Shown piece by piece: positions 59,310 through 64,000 of a DNA stretch of 64,000 nucleotides (positions within the stretch are counted from its first letter, which is position 1; every line of letters begins with the position of its first letter). The stretch is taken from contig NC_079907.1 of the NCBI RefSeq assembly GCF_024868665.1, forward strand, positions 17,909,139 through 17,973,138, in the 5' to 3' direction. The translations under genes and the position numbers were made by a program. The DNA is from Triplophysa rosa. Lineage: Eukaryota > Chordata > Actinopteri > Cypriniformes > Nemacheilidae. Below the pieces are notes generated by a model. The model was not told where the DNA came from. It worked only from the letters and a program-made list of their open reading frames with translations, and searched no databases.

Positions 59310-59954
59310 ATGGCTGAAGAGGGGCCGGGTCTCAAATATGAACGATGTGAAGCCTTTCAGGCTAGAATACAGACCCTAGCAAGAGTGCTGGTTGAAACTA
59401 AGGGAATTAGTAATCATTTTGGGGAGGAGCCAACATTCATTGACGAAGAGGGGAGAGAGCAGAATCTGACTGCTGAAAGAAAAGATTGGTACTTGAAACA
59501 ACTAACAGAAATTCGAAACTTAGATTCTGCCCAAAAGGAGTGGCCTTACATTCAGTGGAAAAAGATAGCACAAGAGTGTTGCACAGTAGAAGTGTTGAGA
59601 TCCTTTCTGAACGAAGTCTGTGAATACCAATTTGACAGAGCTAACCAACCCTTAGGCATATCAGCAAAGACATTCCTTATTCAAAAAATCCCATTGGACC
59701 TATTAACAGGCAAGTACTTTGGTGTAGGACAGCTAGAGGGATATCCATTGGGAAAAGGACGCACTGGGCGGCTCATTACCCATCCTGAGCTGAGAGTCTC
59801 TGCAGACACCCGATATGTAAATTGGTTAAACAGAGAATTGCGTACCAATAACTTGGGAGAAGTAATCCCTCAACAGTTTGTGGCGGTGACTTTGAGAAAA
59901 TTGGTAGTGGAAATTGCCCCAGAAAACTCAAGATCTTTGTTTGAATTCCAGTAA
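59310..59954 (+). CDS. ORF1 before gag: uncharacterised proviral protein, 214 aa
   Basis: The ATG at 59310 is 21 nt after a strong splice acceptor. 214 codons are uninterrupted and end in TAA. The N-terminus is acidic (MAEEGPGLKYE). The middle is a predicted helical, Trp- and charge-rich segment (RKDWYLKQLTEIR; EWPYIQWKKIAQECC), followed by a Gly-rich turn (GVGQLEGYPLGKGRTGR). No signal peptide, membrane helix, zinc motif or late-domain motif. I recognise no family. Small genes between LTR and gag are known in some fish and amphibian retroviruses, such as orfC of the walleye virus, but I see no similarity I can cite. It is in a different frame from gag and is separated by an AT-rich spacer with seven AATAAA hexamers. 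Confidence 0.7.
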   Translation: MAEEGPGLKYERCEAFQARIQTLARVLVETKGISNHFGEEPTFIDEEGREQNLTAERKDWYLKQLTEIRNLDSAQKEWPYIQWKKIAQECCTVEVLRSFLNEVCEYQFDRANQPLGISAKTFLIQKIPLDLLTGKYFGVGQLEGYPLGKGRTGRLITHPELRVSADTRYVNWLNRELRTNNLGEVIPQQFVAVTLRKLVVEIAPENSRSLFEFQ

Positions 59955-60148
59955 AGTAAATGATTAAATAAAGAAACAAAGTTGATTTGAAAATCAAATA
60001 ATGATTTAATAAAAATGAAATAAAGATTAAAATGATTTGTTAAAGAAATAAAATTGATTTGAATACAAATAATGATTTAATAAAAGAATAAAATAAAGTC
60101 AAGAAATTGTTTTATTGTGTGAAAATTACTGCAAATAGTTGTTTAAAA
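59955..60148 (+). promoter_or_regulatory. ORF1-gag spacer with seven AATAAA hexamers
   Basis: AATAAA occurs at 59967, 60008, 60019, 60047, 60079, 60087 and 60092. The spacer is built of two imperfect direct repeats of about 75 bp (GTTGATTTGA..AATAATGATTTAATAAAA). Poly(A) signals in this place could end an ORF1 transcript before gag, but simple AT-rich repeat growth is an alternative. Confidence 0.6.
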
Positions 60149-62392
60149 ATGTTAAAAATGTCATCCACTCCTGTAGATCTGTTGGGATCTAAATACCCAG
60201 TATGTAAAGACTCAATAGAAAAAATATCTAGAAAGTGGGCCGCAAGGACCAAAAACTTAAGAACAATATGGCCAGAAAGTGGTACCTTTGATGTGACAGT
60301 GTGTGAGGAAATGGAGGGATTAATAAAGAATTATAAACCAAAGGACAAAAACAAGAAACGTAGTGAAAAAAGAAGGGTAGAACAGGTATTGAACCTGTTC
60401 AAAAATGAAGGAATTAATTTCCTGAAAAATATAAAAAAAATTAGAGAAGTGTTAAAAAAGGATGGTGAAAATGAGGAAAAACTTGAGAAAATGACTCAGC
60501 CACCTCCCTATGAACACTTCAAAAGCCAAATGATAAAACAAATGCCAGTAGTAACCATGTCAGGAGATGTCACAATAGAAGGGCAGGTAGAGATAACACC
60601 CTACCCAGAGGAAGGTAATAAGGAACCAATCCCCCAGAGAGTAGAAAAGAGTAGGGACAGCAACAGAAAAGCCAAAAAGAAAGCCTCAGGCTGTACATCA
60701 AATCGAAATGATGAAGAACAAGATGAAGAAGTGATTAGCCCTTATGCAGAAGCGGAGAGGGCCTTATCAGAATTAATTAAAGAAAAAAGTGAGACATATA
60801 AAGACACAACAGACTTTTTGAGAAAAATACAAGCAGACTCTGCTCGTGGTTTAGAAGTGACTTCAAAAGCCAACTCTGAAGCAAGCGAGGAAGAAGAAGA
60901 GGAGGAAGCCCAATCTGAAGCTGGCAGTGAAAGCAGTCATCAAGCAAGACGTTCTCCAACTAACCGAGAGACCTCATCAGGGCAGACCTCAAGAAATCCC
61001 AAGGAAGGAGAATATAAGTTCGTAGCAGGCAAAATCTATCTCCAAGATTCAGAGATCGAACCAAACCAACTAGACCAATTAGTTTGGACACGAAAGGAAG
61101 GAGGGAGACTGAGAAAGCCTGTAGACATAAGCACTCCTAGAAAATGCCAGAAACAAAGTGATGCTGCAGGGCAATGCCCTATCCTGATAAAAGGGAGACA
61201 AGCGCAATATGTGCCATGGGGCTCCCAAGACTTGGATGGACTAGTTGCACGCCTGCCGGATCTACATGAAGGGGCGGGCAAATGGATCAAAATGGTGGAG
61301 GATGAGACCACTGGAAAACTGCTAGCACTGGGAGATATAAAAGCACTCCTAGCCAAATGTGTGGGAAGTTCTAAGATGAATGAACTTTTAAGAGCAGCAG
61401 GCCTCCAAAATGCAATAAACTCACCATTCATGGACGGAAATCCATTTAATGGAGATAGAGCACGGATGTGGCAGGAACTAAGGAATGAATATCCCAACCG
61501 CATTGACCCTAGAACACTCAAAGGGGAACATCTGGGAGAGGAAGAGAATCCTGCTACCTATGTGCGATCACAGCTAAGAAAATGGAAGGAAGAACTGGAA
61601 AGAGATCCCGAGGAAGACATGGTGATGGCAGCGCTGTTCAGAAATGCCATTGTTGACTCTATGCCACCTGTGGTAAAGGCCCGACTGGAAGACGTAGTGG
61701 GTCTGAACTCTAAGTCACATAAAGAATTCTGCGATCATGTGACCCATGCTGTAGAACAATACAGAAAGAACGAACAGAAACTGAAAAATCAAGAGAAGGA
61801 ACTTCAAAGAAAATTGGTACAACTGCAGCTTGAAGAACTGGCCAGAAAGAAAAAGACGCAAGCCGTGGTCAAAGACAAAGACAAAGAAGAAGATCATGCA
61901 GCAATGATGGCTCCAGTGAACGCTCCAACACCAATGATGCAACAACCAGGAACAGGAAACACTGTACAGCCAACACCTGGAAGTGGACCACAACAGCCAG
62001 CGCCTATTGTCATTTATGTAAAGCCTGAACAGCAAAACAGATTTGGGCCAAGGCCTATGCAAGGAGGACAAGGACCTATGCAAGCACAACAAGGAAGACA
62101 AAACCAAGGAAGAAACCCATGCTGGGGATGTGGGCAACTAGGACATAACAGAAGGGACTGTCCAATTAACCCATGGAACATGGACCAACGACAAGGTTCT
62201 CGATGGCAAGCAGGCCGCCAACAGCGAGGCCAATGGCAAGATCAAAGACAACAAGGACCTAATTGGCAAGACCAACAACAACAACCATGGCAAAGTCAAC
62301 AGCAACAGGGACCAGTCAACCAGCAACAGGGACCAATCAACCCACAGCAGGGACCAGTCAACCCATGGCGAGGTCCAGATGTCGGCTACTAG
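60149..62392 (+). CDS. gag: Gag polyprotein (747 aa)
   Basis: The frame is open from 60107, but the first ATG is at 60149, with a second at 60158 in an A(-3) context. Both lack the Gly2 needed for myristoylation. Residues 1-115 are basic and matrix-like. A PPPY late-domain motif is at 118-121, followed by a Lys/Glu-rich, very acidic linker (EEEEEEEAQSE). The capsid-like part runs about 350-560, with a charged coiled-coil after it (KLKNQEKELQRKL). There is one zinc knuckle CWGCGQLGHNRRDC at 658-671, then a Gln/Trp-rich tail with QQGPVN-type repeats. The layout is gamma/epsilon-like, but the protein is long for that group, mainly because of the linker and the tail. The stop is UAG. Confidence 0.92.
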   Translation: MLKMSSTPVDLLGSKYPVCKDSIEKISRKWAARTKNLRTIWPESGTFDVTVCEEMEGLIKNYKPKDKNKKRSEKRRVEQVLNLFKNEGINFLKNIKKIREVLKKDGENEEKLEKMTQPPPYEHFKSQMIKQMPVVTMSGDVTIEGQVEITPYPEEGNKEPIPQRVEKSRDSNRKAKKKASGCTSNRNDEEQDEEVISPYAEAERALSELIKEKSETYKDTTDFLRKIQADSARGLEVTSKANSEASEEEEEEEAQSEAGSESSHQARRSPTNRETSSGQTSRNPKEGEYKFVAGKIYLQDSEIEPNQLDQLVWTRKEGGRLRKPVDISTPRKCQKQSDAAGQCPILIKGRQAQYVPWGSQDLDGLVARLPDLHEGAGKWIKMVEDETTGKLLALGDIKALLAKCVGSSKMNELLRAAGLQNAINSPFMDGNPFNGDRARMWQELRNEYPNRIDPRTLKGEHLGEEENPATYVRSQLRKWKEELERDPEEDMVMAALFRNAIVDSMPPVVKARLEDVVGLNSKSHKEFCDHVTHAVEQYRKNEQKLKNQEKELQRKLVQLQLEELARKKKTQAVVKDKDKEEDHAAMMAPVNAPTPMMQQPGTGNTVQPTPGSGPQQPAPIVIYVKPEQQNRFGPRPMQGGQGPMQAQQGRQNQGRNPCWGCGQLGHNRRDCPINPWNMDQRQGSRWQAGRQQRGQWQDQRQQGPNWQDQQQQPWQSQQQQGPVNQQQGPINPQQGPVNPWRGPDVGY

Positions 62393-63006
62393 GGCTGCCC
62401 AGAAGATCCTACCGGGAGAGGTCAGCATCCAATGATAACTGAGAATGCTGATACAGAACCTATGCTGCAGGTTAATATTGAAGGCAAGATCACACCAATG
62501 ATGATAGACACTGGAGCAACCTACACATGTATAAACTCAAACTATGCCTCACATCTCCCTATGTCTGGAAAGTTCACAAAGACAGTAGGATTTTCGGGAC
62601 AAACGCAGCTGATTCCAATAACTGCTCCAGTTTGTCTAAGGACTAAGGACAAAGAAGTAACATTGCCTATTTTAGTATCAGACCAAACCCCTGTTAACCT
62701 GTTAGGGAGAGATGCCCTATGTAAGCTAAAGGTACAAATACTCTGTTCCCCGGAAGGTATTTACATTGAGAGCAAGGGAGTCAGACAAATGGTAATCACA
62801 ACCCCCCAAGCTAATGCTTACTGGTTAGGAAATTTAGAGGAAGAGGTAGGGAAGACATTGCAAAAATGGGAAAAGTTTATTAAGGAACAGATCGAAGAGC
62901 CCAAATTACCCGAATTAGAATTTCACTGTACTATGATCTATGACCCATTGCGCAGAGTAGACATAGAAAGAAAATGGTTACAAGAAACCAAAGGCAAGGA
63001 AGTTCC
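62393..63006 (+). CDS. pro: Start of pol: retroviral protease and following segment
   Basis: The frame continues directly from gag across TAG 62390-62392 with no shift, so suppression of the UAG (followed by G, as in gammaretroviruses) would give Gag-Pol. The protease active site is MIDTGATYT (Asp codon 62507-62509), and the C-terminal LLGRDAL matches the retropepsin family. The segment after it (ELEFHCTMIYDP) leads towards RT. The frame is intact up to the gap at 63007. Confidence 0.9.
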
Positions 63007-63106
63007 NNNNNNNNNNNNNNNNNNNNNNNNNNNNNNNNNNNNNNNNNNNNNNNNNNNNNNNNNNNNNNNNNNNNNNNNNNNNNNNNNNNNNNNNNNNNNN
63101 NNNNNN
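63007..63106. other. Assembly gap of 100 N
   Basis: Exactly 100 N, the conventional size for a gap of unknown length. RT, integrase, env and 3' LTR of the provirus may be lost here. Confidence 0.98.
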
Positions 63107-64000
63107 CACCTTACCCCTTCCCTCTAGGTTGGTCAGTGTGCTATTTCCGCCTCCCTTCTTTCCCCACTGGGTGAAGAACAGGCATTCCATCCATCACTAA
63201 GCACCTTCCTGGGGGCCAGGCTGAGCAGAGCAGCCCTGCCCCCTTAGGCCGGTAACAGCTGAGTTATCTACCACAAAGCTCTAACCGGACCTTGTGCTCC
63301 AGACGTGGTAACCCCCCCCCACTGGGTGGTTCCGTCTGATGTATCCTCATGAGTGGTTCCCACCTCAGCAACACATGACCTTCCCTAGGTGGACCTCCAC
63401 CTTGCGGTAAACTACTTCAGTCCGCACATTTTCCCCATGAGTTCTCCCCTGACGGCGAGACCATGCTGGTGTCTCCACTAAACTCCTCCCTATTGTAGGA
63501 AGTGGTCTCTGTAGCGCGTTTCCTCAGTGAGGAAATAACGCTTACCCAGTGGCCCTTACAGTGCCGGGCTTATCGCAGTAGCGCTCACTTGTGACTCGCT
63601 AGTCTAGTCAGTGTCGCTCCACTGGAGGTCATGATACGGCTCAGCGCAGTGGCGTGTAAGGATAGGTCTCCAGTCTGTCTCACAACACAACGTCGAGAGA
63701 CCGACTCAAGGGTACAGCTCGGTTATGAATGTAACCTACATTCACTGATGGAGGGAACGAGACGTTGTGTCTTCATGCCACAATGCTTCGCCGACCCGCT
63801 GCAGCAACAGAGAGATGCCTCTCAGGTTCCTCAGCCCCCCAAAAAAGTGAATGGCCACCGCCATCTCCCTTTTATACCCGTATGCACGGGGCGGGGACTG
63901 GCATGCACATGCCATTCGTCAAGCCCATTGGCGTTTATAATTCCTCTCGGAGATGATAGGTTCTCAAGATCAAACCCCAGTCTGTCTCGCAACACAACGT
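63107..64000. mobile_element. Probable DIRS-like terminal region
   Basis: GC-rich, no intact ORF. A 24-bp direct repeat (CCAGTCTGTCTC.CAACACAA then CGT) occurs at 63670 and 63977, and ACACAACGTC at 63685 recurs inverted near 63759 (GAGACGTTGTGTC). Hairpin TGAATGTA/TACATTCA at 63735-63753. Such split direct and inverted repeats are typical of DIRS-type termini, and the text around GGGAACGAGACGTTGTGTC is common in cyprinid genomes. This could be the remainder of the DIRS element cut off at 56900. Confidence 0.5.

Larger units (their letters stand above)
56901..63006 (+). mobile_element. Endogenous retrovirus with extra 5' ORF, interrupted by a gap
   Basis: Order: LTR, tRNA-Lys3-type primer site, splice donor, 1.6-kb structured leader, ORF1, gag, in-frame UAG, protease and the start of pol, then a 100-N gap. 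The reading frames of ORF1, gag and protease are undamaged, so the copy is young. Gag with one CCHC box, and gag joined to pol by a single UAG in the same frame, is the arrangement of gamma- and epsilon-type retroviruses, whereas the primer site is of the lentivirus/betaretrovirus type. RT, integrase, env and the 3' LTR are not visible. Confidence 0.88.

Noticed and set aside
60107..60148. Gag starting at 60107
   Set aside because: The codon there is TTG; the first ATG is at 60149.
63765..63956. 63-codon ORF near the right edge
   Set aside because: Falls inside DIRS-like terminal repeats and has no recognisable motif.

Overview
The window looks like a stretch of a teleost genome, most likely a cyprinid. 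It is AT-rich, has large introns and is packed with fish-type mobile elements: hAT, Harbinger-like, TTAA-class and TA-class DNA elements, a tRNA-derived SINE, an L2-type LINE tail, a Ty3/gypsy element of the Gmr1 type, a DIRS-like element and retrovirus-like proviruses. The only host gene I can defend is a Rab GTPase of the Rab26/Rab37 clade on the minus strand. Three consecutive exons (49371-49412, 46835-46901, 30528-30580) join in phase. The 2.5 kb and 16 kb introns between them hold much of the mobile DNA.

Layout. 1-3.9 kb: AT-rich DNA, a 924-bp inverted-repeat element (2117-3040) and a SINE fragment. 3.9-5.7 kb: a probable LTR, a tRNA-Ala-like primer site and a leader with five hairpins that all show the same 10-nt loop. 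6.86-10.96 kb, minus strand: a Gmr1-type gypsy element (5' LTR, tRNA-Phe primer site, gag with a SCAN-like region, then protease-integrase-RT, truncated before RNase H). 11-24.9 kb: MITEs, hAT elements, an L2 3' end, a solo LTR containing a SINE that contains a hAT copy, and a second solo LTR. 24.9-27.3 kb: a complete two-LTR element with only gag-like remains. 30.5-49.4 kb: the Rab exons and introns, with a 3.8-kb nested hAT complex, a THAP-like exon, a third solo LTR and a near-identical 2.62-kb tandem duplication separated by one N inside a palindrome. 49.5-50.7 kb: a 1.17-kb giant palindrome of alternating GATATC and ACTAGT cores. 53.7-56.9 kb: a decayed DIRS-like element. 56.9-63.0 kb: a provirus with a tRNA-Lys3-type primer site, a hairpin array in its leader, an extra ORF of unknown function before gag, gag, and an in-frame UAG followed by protease. 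It is cut by a 100-N gap. 63.1-64.0 kb: probable DIRS-like terminal sequence.

How the parts work together. The Rab exons would be spliced into one mRNA. Everything else is mobile DNA in or beside its introns. The two most unusual non-coding signals are structured RNA leaders: two unrelated LTR elements each carry a tandem hairpin array just downstream of the primer site, with stems that change in a pairing-preserving way. The ORF before gag in the second provirus is the best candidate for an undescribed protein.
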